Shown here piece after piece: positions 23,201-36,000 of a DNA stretch of 64,000 nucleotides. This DNA comes from Callaeas wilsoni (lineage: Eukaryota; Chordata; Aves; Passeriformes; Callaeidae). The notes under the pieces were generated by a model. The model made no database searches and had not been told where the DNA came from. It saw only the letters and a list, made by a program, of their open reading frames with translations. Within the stretch, counting starts at the first letter, position 1, and each line of letters begins with the position of its first letter. The stretch is from assembly GCA_013398955.1 (NCBI GenBank), contig VWPU01011708.1, positions 1 to 64,000 on the forward strand, written 5' to 3'. The translations under genes and the position numbers were made by a program.

Positions 23201-26200
23201 GGGCCTGTCCAGTGGATGCTCCCTGCCCAGGCCAGGTACAGAGCAGGGAGCAGGATGGGGATCTCCTGTGCATAGCAAAGGTTTGTGCAGTACATCCAGA
23301 CTTGTGCTGCATATAGTTTGGAAGCCAAACCATGAAAACAACTGTCTTTTAGGGTCAGAACTTAGCTGAGAGACTTGCTCCTGAAAATATTTGGTTTTCT
23401 GCTTGGAAATGATCTTGTGGTCACTTTACATTTTTCTTATGAAAAGAGAAGCTGGTCACATGGATCAAATACAACCATTTAGGACAAACCCCTAAATGAA
23501 ACTTGCTGTTTGCCACATGCAAGAAGTGCTGGACCACGTAACTCTCACTGCAAGTTTCACCCAGTTCACTTTATTGGACTGCTTACCAACCCTTGCGTTA
23601 ATGGGAAATTGTTCATAAAATAGTTGCATTGTCTCACGGGCTCCTGGTTTTGGTCAGAGACCAGCTGGAGGGGGATAACTTGGATTACTCTGCATTTTTT
23701 CAATTGGAATTTCCAAAATGTTGATCATGGATGTTATGAATAATGGGTAGGAGATAACAGAGTAAAAATTATTTTATTGCACTCCATCTTTGAGTTGGGA
23801 TACATAGATAGACACAGGGGGGAGGAGGTGGTTTTCCATGGGCCAATTGATGAATTCATGTTCCTTCCACCTTGCAAAGTCCTGCCTGACATGCTGAAGC
23901 CTCCAGAAGCCCTGAAAGCATCCTGCACTGTGCGTGTGTACTATAAATAAACTTTTAAAAACATAATTTAAAAACACCTCTGGCAAAGCACATGCTTAAC
24001 TGAAACTTGTCTGGTCAAGGTTGACTCAGTGGTGTAGGAAGAAGATGGGGAAAGAGCAAGTGGGAGGAAATAAATGAAACCTGCTGTCAGAGAAAAGCCA
24101 CTTGTTTGTCATTTTCAGGCTGTCCAAGCTGTTGGCATGTGAGCTTTGGGACATCCCCGGTGACTTTCTGGATGTTTGCCCTTGGCATGCGCATTTGTGC
24201 GTGATCTGAGATTTCATTAACAAAGCTGCAGGAACAATGTTAGTTAACCTGTTCGAAAAGGATCAGATGGCTTGGAATCGTATTTGATTCTCCAGTTCTA
24301 AGAATCCAAATAGCTTTGGCTGAAGGTCTCCAATCAATTAGACAGAATAATTTCAAGAAGCCCTCTTAATGAATTTTTATGTGTTCCACCCACAGTTTGG
24401 ATGGCTGCATCCCTTTATTTTTAATGGACAATTCTTTTGATCTGCACAGAACCAGAGGAGGTTTGGGGAGATGAAACTCTCTGAGGGTAAATTGCTCTGA
24501 TAGTATCTGTGGAGGTATATAATCTATATAATCTGCACGGCTGCTGTCTCAAAGCAGGTCTGGCTTACCTGCTTGTTTTTTAAGTTGTATGAAAACATGA
24601 TGCATCTTCAAGCAAGAAAAAGAGCTCTACACTAAGGCTTCTTTAGATGGGGCACTAAGGGGTTAAAGGCATTGCCCAGTGCGGAGGAAGCCTGTTTCAG
24701 GGCAGACATCGACTGGAATAAGGTTTTGCTGCAGACACAGGCTGATGTGCTTGCAGCAAGGATTGCAGCCTTATCAGTAAAGACAAACATGCAAAGGCTT
24801 CCAAACCCCTGTGTCCCTGCCACTTGTTTGGGATCCTTTTTCAGAGACCAAGAGAAAATACAAGATCTTCTCCGAGATAGATGCTGCTTCCAAAGGGGGC
24901 AGCCAGCAGACTTTGTAGACAGAGAGGCCATGTATTGCTCTGTGGTTTGGAACAGGTACAGGAGATATTAGTTTACCTGATTCAAAATAGTACTTGAGAC
25001 CTGGCAGTATCATGTGGGGTTGGCCCTTTCCCCTCACTCATCAGTCTTTCGCTGAGTCCAAATGCTGGACAATGCTGGGTTTTGTTGCCCTCACTGAGTT
25101 ACTTGCCATAGCTAATTTCTGCTGCCAAGCAATCTCCAGGCTTTACTACCCATTTGTTTGCCATTTCCCACAAATACTTTGAATGTTACTTTATTTTAAT
25201 CCTGATGCTGAGAGGAGGGGAATGGAGATAGTGTTTCTGTTAAAAATGCACAGGATCAGCTACAGAATTTTTGAGCACAGAACAGACCACTTGAGTTGCC
25301 TGCAAAAACAGTCACTATGGTAATATTAGATATAATTAGGGTGTAGCCTTGTAAATAATACACTTTTCTTTATTTCTCTCTCCTCCTGTTCTGTCACCAA
25401 ACACCGCAAAGCAGGAGATGCAGAAATCAAGCACCTGGCTTCTCGAGGTCAAATTCCAAAAGTCTGCATTGAAAAATGCAGAAATTATTCCAGATGGGTG
25501 AGAACTGGCACTCTTTTTCTGTCCAGGAAAGTTTGTGCCATTCTGCAGGCTCAGCCTGGGTCCCTCTGTTTTGCCACTGAGCCTGATTGACACTTACATG
25601 TGTGTGGCCTTTTTACACAGTGGTGGACTTAAGTTTGAAAATCCAGACATTTTTGGACTGTGACAACAGTTGGTATGGTGTTTCAATCTGTATTTTATTT
25701 TTTAAAAATTATATATACTATTTTAAAAGGGACTGTGGCAACTTACTGCAAAAATCAGAGAGGAGAACAGTTTACAAAAACAATTTGAAAGTTGCTCCCA
25801 GTTGAGTGAGTCTTTGAATGTGGAAAAAGAGACTTATTTCAAAAAACTCTCTTGAACTTGCAGTGTGATAGATAAAGCTAGTTCTGAGAACGTGAAAATG
25901 TGGGCTCCATGTGCTAAAGCTATTTGAAAAGAGGTGTGAGTGAAGGGGCTGAGGTTGGTGTGAACGTCAGACTTCCTGCCTTCTGCACTTTCTGTGTCGC
26001 AGCTGTAGCACGTTCATAGTGTGGCACTTCTTTTAAAAGGGACTCTGAGCTAGCCCAGCCTTTCAGGGAAGGACAAGCTGCAGCCAGAAATTCTGGCCCA
26101 TCGCAGGATGACAAGAGGAAGAGCTTTGTTACTAGCTTGTGTTTGATGTTAGCTGCTTTTTTTCTGCTCTCAGTAGCATGCTAATGATACCTGTGGGAGG

Positions 26201-28919
26201 TGAAAAATGGGTGAATTCCTGCTAGGGTGCGGACAAGTTCGCAGTTTAGTTCTTGTCCTCTTCTTCCCCTCTGGTAAAAATTTTGGGGGCTGTCCCAGAT
26301 ATAAAAAGGAACTTTTTCCTAGAATAATTTTCTGTCCTACATCTGCTGAGGAGTCTGAATCAGAAAGGCAGTAAGCAGTTGACTCAGTTTGTTTTGTCTC
26401 CTCTCCCCCTTTCTTATGTTTGAAATTATGAGTATTTATGGGAAATGACTGGCTTGAAAGTCTAGGACAAGTCTGAGCTGCCCATAAGCCATTCCTTTGC
26501 TACAGTTCAGTTTTGCCTCATTTATTTTAAACTTTAAAGCTGAAATGCCAAGTGCATCCTAAATCCCCTTTTGTTTCAAATGCCAGAGTTGCCAGTTCCA
26601 CATTTCTTACTCGTGATTCCCTACATATTATCTCCCTCTTGGGTATCAGAGGACCCAGCAGGGTGGGCAGGCTGCACCCTGGGGCAGAAGAACAGGGCGA
26701 TGGTGAAACAGAAGAGTGCCAAACCTGGAGGCAAATACACCCCAGTTTCTGCTGCTGCCCAGGGAGAGGGTCTGCAAGTCTGCGATAAGGGATGGAAGGA
26801 GACCAAGAGGGATGGGTGGGCCCCCAAAGGCGGTGATCTGGATGCCAACATATCTTGCTCCAGCTTTGCAAGGAGCAGCATGCAAGTGCTTCAGAGGGAG
26901 GGCTAGTTGTGGTCTGTGGTTTAGGGAGTTGACACAAATAGTCTCTGAACCCTTTTTTTATGGGCCTGCAAAGGAGCGCTCTCTTCGGGGACCTGGAGCC
27001 TGTCCTCCTTGGTGTAATCCTTTCTTGCTTAGCAGGTTCGAGGCTGTGCTCAGAGCAAGCAGCCATGGCTGGCTGATGGAAAGGGGGGTTTAGCATCCTA
27101 TGTAGTTTGTGCTGTGTTAGGTTAGAATGGGCATGTTGGTAATTAAACACTTGGGTCTGGGTTTCTGTTCCTAAACTACTGCTGTAAATCAGCAGTTGAG
27201 TTCTGTGGCAGGCAACCTTTGACAATATTTCTGTGCCCAAGAACTGTGTGGGCTAGGCTATTTTTAAAGCTCTTTCAGTAAGTGCACTGTGTAACATTTT
27301 TGTGGACAGAAAATACAGAACAGTGTGTTGACCTTCATTGCTGATCAAACTTCAGTTGCACCCAGATATAACTGATAGGAGGTCTTACCTGGATTTGCTT
27401 TCTGTCAATGCACGTGGGTGGTCACATGGAATGGAAGTGAAATACTTCCATAATATATATAGCACAAATACCTGGATGGAATAAGAAGAAATAAGAATAA
27501 AGTGTGTCAAATGCATTGCAAATCTTTCAACTTCAATGAGAAAACATTCCCGTAGTTCAGATATTTCATTCTACATGAAGGCTGATGCTGAACCTAATAA
27601 AAATCATCCAGATGGAGAGAGATCACTACCTAGTACTAAAATATCAGCACTCCTATTGGCCTGCACTGTGCTCCTTGTACCTGGCAAAGCACTGGTGACA
27701 CTGATCTCCCAGCCTGCTTCCCTTCTACAGGAGTGACCAGAGGGAATCTTAGTGATACTACAAAGAAGCCTGTTTGCTTAAGAGGGCATATGTACATCTT
27801 TTAACAATCTGGTTGTGTACCTCCTTTGTGGGAGGATCCCTGACCTTATAGAGAGAGGGACAAGTGCTAATTAACTTAATTCTGGGAACAGGAGGTGGTA
27901 TGACCTTTTCCAAAGTGATTCTTTTGGGCTAGAGTTTACAGAGGGGTATTTGCTAGGACCGATGCCTGGGTTTGCTATGAAAACATTATTCATACAGAGG
28001 TGTAAAATTCCCCGGTGTGGCCAGGGAAGAAATTAACCTCCCAATCTCTCTGGTTAGGGTTTATGGTTCCTTGTCTAAAAATTGCTGCATGGTGTCCAGA
28101 TTTATGTTATTTGGTATCAAAACACAGTTACGTTTTCTATCATATCTTTTAGCACTGAGAACAGCAAGTAGATCCAAGTTATTATTAGATCATTGTTTTG
28201 GACACCACTCACGGTGTTGTGAACATCCCATCTTTTATTGGCAACCCAGGAGGAAATTAATTTCTGAGGATTTTTTTTTTCCCCCAAACTCTCAAGATGT
28301 TATTTATTCTGAGCATCTTCCAAATTTCAACCTCTTTTGCCAAAGAAGTGCTAAGGCCTCTTAATGCCATCTCTTTGCTTTGCTCCCTCTGAGCAGCTCA
28401 GGGACACAGTTACAAGCACTCTGACGGTGCCTACGCGGTCCGATTTTTGTTCTTGCTGCCAGCACTAAGCAACCAGTCCCAGTTGGTCCAGTGTAGACAA
28501 AACCAGACGCAGCTACAGCACTGCCTCAGAGCTTATGGAAATGTGCCTGAGGTGAGCAGGACAGAGGGCCATTGGTCTGACTCCGGAGGAAATGAAAGGC
28601 AGCCCCAGACAGGAGGCAAGCTGCTGTAGACCCCCTGGCTGGCCACGTGTCAGGCTCACAAAGCCTTTAGAATGCCTGGCTGCAGAGAAGTAGGCAGAAA
28701 GCTGCCCATGGCGTCTTACAGCTGGAGAAAGGTAGGAAGGCAGCTGATAAAACTGAATTTTCCTCAGGCAAAGAAATATCTTTGCTCCCCGCTCCCTGTT
28801 GTCTTCTAATGTATTTTTAAAAACCCCAACAAGGCAATTCCCCCTCATTCCCCACCATCACCCCCAACAACAAAAAAGCACAGGCTTGCTGGACCCTAAG
28901 AGAAACAAACGCGAGCACC
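17296..28919. other. Unique non-coding sequence, no gene seen
   Basis: About 11.6 kb of mostly AT-rich single-copy sequence. Frames reach 237 codons (26527-27240, minus strand), but this frame has no known domain and overlaps several equally open frames on both strands, which argues for stop-poor composition. At 24632-24971 both strands are open for 99 codons over the same bases. The peptides look moderately protein-like but match nothing I know. No RNA gene or mobile element is recognised. Confidence 0.45.
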
Positions 28920-29115
28920 TCTTTGGAAAACAGTGCTGAGGCCTGCGGCCATCGCGCATTCCTGAGGAGGCTGCGAGCCTCCTCCCCAGCGAGCCTGCCC
29001 AGCAGGGCAGCCGGCTCCGGCGGCCGCGCGGGGCTGCTCCCTCGCTGCACCAACATGCCCGCGCAGCGCCAGCGGGGGCTCGCACCGCTCCCCGCCGTGT
29101 TCCCAGCCACATTTT
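28920..29115. promoter_or_regulatory. Small CpG-rich islet, possible internal promoter or enhancer
   Basis: About 200 bp with many CpG (GCGGCC, CGGCGGCCGCGCGG, CCGCGCAGCG) sits within AT-rich flanks. Frames on both strands are open here only because of base composition. It is small for a classic CpG-island promoter, but CpG is strongly depleted around it, so it may be unmethylated in some tissue. Confidence 0.4.
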
Positions 29116-29689
29116 GTGCTGCCCCTGCTCAGGGGAACAGAAGCAGCACCTTCACCATGCGGCGTTTTCTGCCATATTCATTCAAAGGACAGCTCCATGT
29201 CTGAAGTGCTGCCACACTGAGCTACGAGCACCGCGAAGCAAACAGCTGCCACATCCTCATCCTGCTTCTTGTCACGGCACTGCAGTGGAGCTGGAAGTTT
29301 TTCAGCAATGTAACTAGGTAAGGTGTATTTATTTTGATGAAAATGAAGGTAAAATCCCTATTTCCCGGTTGGTTTGACCCCTATTTACAAAGATCTAGTA
29401 ATGCATGTATGTAGAAGAAATATCTACATGAGTGAAAATGTGCCCTGCTAATATTAAAAGGTACGCGGTGGAATTTTGCCTAAGGATAAAATGTCATTTT
29501 AATTGAAAGCTGCTGTAACTTGATAGGGAATATCCACAACAGTCTCGAGGATCTACTTTAAAATACAGTTAAAGACAGAGACAACTCCCACCACTCTGTC
29601 TCTTAGAGCTACATGTCCTCTTTGATCCATCCATGGTGCTTAAGATTCCTAAGAGACACGCATACTGCCAGTAGTCTGAGCTCATTAAT
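29116..29689. other. Unique non-coding sequence
   Basis: AT-rich sequence between the CpG islet and the SINE relic. Nothing recognisable. Confidence 0.5.
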
Positions 29690-29905
29690 ATTTATATGAT
29701 ACCTTTCATCTGAAGATGTGTGCTTTGCAATTATTAATTAAAAACCATTTCACAAAACCCTAAAATTTAGCTCCATTTTATAGCTTACAAAGCGAAGACC
29801 CAGAAAGTTTGTGTGTCCTTGCGTGAGACAAAGCGAGATCAGGAATGTGGAAGTTTGTCTGCGTGGACTCCTACTGTGCTGTATTTCTTTATCTTTCTTT
29901 TGCCA
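29690..29905 (-). mobile_element. MIR-like (CORE-SINE) relic, fairly complete
   Basis: In order along the plus strand: TATATGATACCTTTCATCTG, AAGATGTGTGCTTTGCAATT, ATTAATTAAAAACCATTTCAC, CTCCATTTTATAGC, GACCCAGAAAG, GTGTCCTTGCGTGAGACAAA, and GGACTCCTACTGTGCT. This follows the reverse complement of a MIR-type SINE (CACCTTTCATCTGAGGATCTC, AAAGCGCTTTAC, CCATTTTACAG, ACTTGCCCAAGGTCACACAG, CCCAGGACTCCTGA). It is the clearest SINE relic in the window. The age is great, so it could have been retained by chance or by function. Confidence 0.55.
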
Positions 29906-31685
29906 GTAACTTTTGACAAGGCAGCACAGGTTTCCTTTGGCAATAAGGTGCACCATGAGCCTGTACTACCTAGACTAAACTGAGAAGGTGAGTGAAGGGA
30001 GCCTTCTGGTTCTTCATACAGTGCTTGCTTGCTTTTTAGAAAGCTTCTTTAAAAATACAACCTGGAAATGCTTTGTCAGCCCTGCAGGCTACATCCTGAG
30101 TGAATATTGACTTGAACATATTAAGCCCTTCCCTTGCACACTGTATTTTAGTTCCCCTGTTAGAGCAGATAGAAGGGATGGTGGGTTATAAGCCACATCA
30201 GACATGGGCACTCTCCTCTCAGTCCTCCCTGGTGCTTATGGAATGAAGGAGCTTGGCTCAGTGTGAGACTGATAACGGGAGGGAGGGCTTGCCATGCGAT
30301 TAGACCAGTTCACTGTAAACACCTAAGTTGCACAAGTGGCTCAAACTTTGATCTTTTTGTTGTGGAAAAGAAATCTGAGACTCTGAAACCTGCCCTCAGT
30401 CACAAACAAGGAGGTGGACATTACTCAAGCCCAGCTGTGGAAATGTAAATACAGTTAAATGTGATCAAAATGGAAAAAAGTACTTCTTTCTTTCTCATCC
30501 CCTGCTCCCCAGTGTACTGCCTGCTTTTACCAGAGGCTCCTACTCTGACTTGCCTAGCTCTGTTTGTGAATGCAGGCCCCAGTCTCACACCTGAAACATC
30601 CAAATGTTCCCGGGTGCTGTCTGGGATAAGGTTTAAGCCACAGGTGCAATTAAGCTTTTAAGTGGTAAGCCTATTTGGTTAGGGGCACACCTAGAGCCTG
30701 CAACAAGCTGGGAGAAAAACGATCAGTCTTTCAAACTGACAGGTGGTTCCTGAAATACTGCTGGAAGGGTTAAGAAGAAGCTACAGCATTTGTGATTCTC
30801 CTGGTATTTAGTGTAACAACTCTCAGAACAAGGTCTCTCTGGATGCATCTGGCTGTCCTAGTGAGGTGGGATTTGATTTTAATTACAAATCTGGTAATGG
30901 ATTATCAAAATGATGGTTTTGCTGAAGCCTTGGGCACACTCTTCATAGTCCTGTCTTCTTTATCTCTTACCCCCTCCTTCCAAAATCTGCCCGTGCAAAC
31001 ACTGGAGCAAAAGGATAAGTTTTGCAGGGGTGTAGGCTGTTAGCCTGTGGTCTCTTTTACTATTGGCATTTAGGCCTTTGATTGGATTTTTAGAGGAAAA
31101 ATGTCATAGTAGGTTGTCTGGTAAAATGCTGGTGAATATTTTAAGATGCAAATGTTCCCAGGCATTCAATGAGCATAAGAAAAATGGGGGATGTGAGACT
31201 TCAGCAATTCCTCACCATTCTGAGGTTTTTTGCACTGTGTCATAGCTTTGCTTTTACAATCATTAGAACAGCATCAGAGACCTTTGCTTTGCATAGCCTT
31301 GAGTTCTTGGGCAAGGATTTAAACACGGAACATTAAGATATGTTAGTGAACATGTCCTAATTAGTCTCTTCCTTGGCTACCACATCCTCAGAGGCCATGA
31401 GCCTTACCTACACTATACCTCTCAAACACCTTCAACAATATAGCATTTTATCCTAGTCTAGACAAAGTCTTAAGGGTTATGTTGTCTAGTCAACTAATCG
31501 TTCCTTTTAGTGGGAAAACTGCTTTCCTTTAGGATTGCTTCTGTTTTTTCCTCCTTGCTGTCTCTTTTCTCCTCCTTCCCTCTGCATACCTTCCCTGCAG
31601 CAACTCCTGTTCCAGCTGCTGTAATGTAAGCATTAACTATTTAATTGCTGATTAGGAAAATCTCATCACGTGGGCTTTGCAACAA
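29906..31685. other. Unique non-coding sequence, no gene seen
   Basis: Single-copy AT-rich DNA with only short frames. A TTTAATTGCTGATTAGG block near 31642-31660 resembles regulatory DNA weakly. Confidence 0.45.
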
Positions 31686-31960
31686 TACTGGAGTGGGAGG
31701 CAAGAGGAAGGAGATGTGTGGGTTCCCAGTTCTCTATCACCAGCTGACCTGGGAGGGCATTAGTCATTCTTGACACCATAAGGGTGTTTAACATCTCTTC
31801 AGTCTAATGGGTACAACAGTTGAATGGGATTTGGATGTACCTGAGCCCTTGTCATCTCTTGCTTCTGAACTTGCTATTTGACCTTGAGCAAGCTAGGCTG
31901 GGCCTTTCGTCCCTGAAGTGGACAGAGGGCAAGTACTGTGGCTAAGTGCTTTTTGATTCT
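31686..31960 (+). mobile_element. Two adjacent MIR-like SINE relics
   Basis: The first part (31686-31820) reads GGAGTGGGAGGCAAGAGG, GGGTTCCCAGTTCTCTATCAC and CAGTCTAATGGGTACAAC. The second (about 31862-31960) reads TTGCTATTTGACCTTGAGCA, GGGCCTTTCGTCCCTGAAG and TAAGTGCTTTTTGATTC. Each follows the MIR-type order CTGGGTTC, TGTGTGACCTTGGGCAAGT, CTCAGTTTCC, AAATGGG, AAAGCGCTTTGA in sense orientation. The duplication suggests either two insertions or one rearranged copy. Confidence 0.5.
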
Positions 31961-32964
31961 TAAACGCAGAAAACATACTCATGCAAAGGACTAGTTGATT
32001 TTCTTGTATAAAAACAAGTACTGTGAGGTTTTGAAATCTTTTCCGTGTGCTTCTGCACCAAGTTGCAGAGAGTGAGATGAGAAGCTGGAGGAGATCTGAG
32101 TTCTCCAAGCAGTGAAAGCCCTTTTAGCTCTGCATTCCCAAGCAGCCATATGGGGCTTTTGCCCAACTGACTTATTTCCTTGTGTGATGCAAATTCAGCT
32201 GGTGGCCCCCTTCTCTCCCCCTGGCATCTGCTATTCTAAGCATTCGCGTGGGTTATCAGCATTTCAGCTCCTCTTTGCACTTCCAGCACCCGGTTTCCAC
32301 AGTCGGGTGTAGTCTGTAGTATGATACTTGTGAAAACTCGGCAGACTCGGAGGGGACTGTGGATGATGTGGTAAGAAAAGGTGTGCAGGTGGACTCTGCA
32401 ACCCACGTAGTCAGTCTCTGCCCTCAGGGCTTTTTGTGGCTTGTTGTAATTGCCAGTTTCTCACTTGGTTTTGCAGAACTCTGAAAATTTCGTTGGAGAT
32501 GAGAATCGGACCTTTTTTATTCTGTTGTGAAAGAGAAAGGACTGAAATATTGGGATAATTGGAGAACTAATGAAATTGCCACTGTAAAAGCAAGAAAATG
32601 GTATTCTTAGCAATTAGCAGGGGAAAGCATTTCAGTCAGACTGAAACTATCTTCTCATTTGTTTGGGGAATTTATTGCTAGCAGATGTTTAATTTCCATA
32701 AGCAATTAATATTTGGAAAGCTTAAAATTATTTTTTATGTATGTAAGAACCCCTTGTCTTTTACTTCAGTGAGGGAGTAATCACTCACACGATGTCTCCT
32801 CAAAGGCCAGAACTGGCCTTCTTGATTCTTTCAAAGAAAACATGGGTGTATGTGTAGGAGAGTGCAAAGAAGAGGGTAACTGTACATATGGGCACAGAAT
32901 AGAAATAAAGGACAAAATACCTTTGAGGAAAGGGACGAAACATCCCAGTATACTTCTCATGCTG
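31961..32964. other. Unique non-coding sequence
   Basis: Single-copy DNA, no gene or repeat recognised. Confidence 0.5.
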
Positions 32965-33074
32965 CCCCCTTCTATCACTAACAACCCCTACTTCCTCTCC
33001 CCCAACCCCACCTCAAAAAAAAAATTAAAAACAAAACCAAAAAAACCCTCCAAAAAACCAAAAAAACCAAATCC
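32965..33074 (+). repeat. 110-bp G-free, C-rich then A-rich low-complexity tract
   Basis: No G occurs on the plus strand for 110 bases. The first half is pyrimidine-rich with C runs (CCCCCAACCCCACC near 32999-33012). The second is A-rich with CC interruptions (AAAAACAAAACC, AAAAAACCAAAAAAACC). It is a strongly strand-asymmetric low-complexity sequence. Confidence 0.85.
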
Positions 33075-36000
33075 GTTTAGAAAACATCCTTGCAGATCAC
33101 GTGGCAGCTGGCAAAGGCTGCTACCCCTTCTGCCAGAGGCAGTTTAGGCTCTTGAAACAAAGCAAACTGGGTTGAAATTCTAGGCATTAAAAAACTAAAG
33201 CAGCTGCCTCCCTGACATCCTGGGTTGGACTCTGATTTCAGTTTCGCTTCTACTAGATCTTGGGTAATGTCATTGCTACGATGTAACTGAAATGAGAGCT
33301 GGGGCTGCTCATCTTGACATTGGGTCACCCAGTGGTAATCCATTTGTTATCTCTGTTATATTTGTGAGAGCACACACACCCACTCTCTTTAGACTGCAGT
33401 AATTTATTTGGCCTATTTTATGTCTGATGGTCACTTGAAACTGTACCTCTTGCCTGTCAGCAGCTGTAGTTGTTTTGCTAAGTGACAATCTAAAGTAAGA
33501 CTTCCTTGTGCAAATGTGTATTTTAGACAGTGTCACCAGAAATCCAGTGGTTCTCCTCTGTCCCTGCCCCTCTCTCCCTGTCCCCTTCAGCTGTTTAGAT
33601 TTCAGGACACATGGCTTAAATGAACGTATGCTTGGAGTTTGCAAAATGGCTTGAATGACAGGAGAAATCGGATCACACAATGAGAGTTCAGAACCCAGCC
33701 ACCAATTGGTACAGCAGGAGTCTGCAGCTCCCTTACGCTCATTATTGTCTCGGCATAACATCCAGCACTGTGCGTTTCTCACGTCCCCTCTGAAAAACGG
33801 GAATGCAGTTGAAAGGAGCGGGCGGAGGAACGTCCCCCTCCCTGCGAGCAGGGCTGTCAGCCTCCGCTCTCTGCGGTACCCCAAGGCCTGTGGGGAGCGG
33901 GGTGGAGAAGGGCCTGCACACCTTATTGTGCCTTCTTTGCTTACGCTGGAGAATCTCCAGCTTATCCTGCCAGTGCAGTCACTGCATGTGGAGGAGGGGG
34001 AGAGGTTGTGTTGCAAGCTCTGAGAAAATTAGTTGTCTCTATTTTATCTTTTGCAGCTGCAGCACTTTTTTTTTCTCCCCTCATCATTCCCCCCTCCCCA
34101 TGCAAGTGGTATGTCTGAACCGTATCCTTCAAAACCAGTTTTCTAAGCAGATTAGATGGGCAGCAGAGACAGCTATGCAATCAGGCAAAAATGTGCACTC
34201 AAGCCTTCATTTCATGCAGTGGCCCGAGCAGTAAGTGTCTACCACCTGCATTTTTTCCTTCATTCTCTCCTTTTGCTGTTATTCTGTACTGCTGTTATGT
34301 GTCACTGTTGTAGACTGAAACAAAATGCTCGTACTGATCCTTAATTATATAAAAATTAGGGAGGGGAAGGAAGTTGGGTTCCATGCTAATACTCATTAAC
34401 ATGAAACGTAGAGCGTGCTCCCGAGCTGGCATGCTTCACCATGCAAAGTGACATTTGCTCCCTGTGAGCGTGTGGAAGGGTAATCTGGGGATTACCCTCA
34501 GGTCCTCTAATACCAATCCTCCCCTGACCAGTCTGGAAAACCAGTGTCTAAGTTTACTGCTCCTTTGAATTCAGTATACTCCCCTGGACAGCCACTGCAA
34601 GTGAATTTGGTCTCTTGCTACCCCATATCTTTCAATGCTCCCTATCAGCCTTGTTGCATGCTAGGAATCTGACAATAATGGTCTTCACCTGCTTTGAGAT
34701 ATCATGGGAACTCTTAAGCATTGGTATTGGTTTCATGTCTGGTCTCTTATAGGACAACGAGCTGAATTTGGGACTAAACTCTCCAGACAAGTTTGGAAAC
34801 CTTATGTCTTGTTCAGTGTGGGTGGAAAATGGGGATAGGTTAGTGGGCTGAGTGGCAGACCTGAGGAAGAGAGAGTTGAGTAAGCCTTGGCTGTCTTCCA
34901 AGAGAGGAAACAGAGCAAATTGTCCCAGGAGACACTTGTTGCTCCTCTGGAAGAGAGGCAGGAACCCAGAGCGAGGTCATCAAGTAATGCTTCTTACTGT
35001 GAGTCTGGAGAAGCAGGGAAGAGAAGCTGTATGATAAAACTAGAAAAGAGAAATTGAGGTTTGAGAGGAAAAAGAGAGAAGGAGAGAAAATAAACATTTT
35101 ATTTTCTATAGAAGATATGAAGAAGGAAGGAAAGAGAAACTAACCTGAAGACTTTGGTGTGCTTTGTAGGGTAAGAAAGAATCTACTATAAGCCCGGACA
35201 AAGAATATTATATCTGAAATATTGATAGAAAACTGTGCTTTAACATGTTGGCATGATGCACTTACCTATCTTCTGCTGATCCCTCAAAAGTAAAAAATTA
35301 CTTTGAGAAGAGTTAAAAATTACAGACAAGGGAGACTCAATCTTGCTGGCAAAAAGGGGGAGGGGGCAAGTGGGTGGAAAGCTGGTTGAATGTGTCAACC
35401 ACAAAAGTGGTGAGATATGGTGGTAGAGAATTCAGGTGTTAAAACACTAGGAAATCATGCAGAGATATTTCTCACACTGACTCGTAAATAGCATCTTTGG
35501 GTGTGCAGCACTGCCAAATTTACCCTTGTTACAGGGGCAACTTAGAGTGTAAGTTCCCACCAAAGCCATACACCATCTGTTTGAATTACTTAGAGGAAAG
35601 ATTCGTCTCCTTATTCCCCTTCTATTAGACGCGACAGATTAATGTCTTTGAGGGCAGATCACTGTTAGGCTAAATCTTTCTCTAGTTATGATTCCTTATA
35701 ACTATAAAACAGTCACAAGGTTATGGGGTTTAAAAAGAGAGGTTTATTACAGTTTCCAATACTGAAACTATAGGCTAAGTGTCTCTCCTTTTCCTTTTTT
35801 TTCAAGAGTAAATCAAATCTACACACACACTCGCTCTGCCTTCTCTCAGATATACAGACCTGGGGGAAGAACACACACTACAAGAGCTGCATTATAGAGT
35901 CTTCAGGAGAACTGCTAAAATAGCTTTCTGTGAATGCATACTAATCTTCCCTCTGAGTCCTCTCCACTTGTTTGAAGAACTGGCTGCTGAGCACGAGTTG

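Noticed and set aside
26527..27240. 237-codon minus-strand frame
   Set aside because: Several overlapping frames on both strands, no domain, and no splice context I can support.
33309..34016. 235-codon minus-strand frame
   Set aside because: No recognisable domain, and overlaps an open plus-strand frame in a GC-enriched patch. Chance is the simplest explanation.
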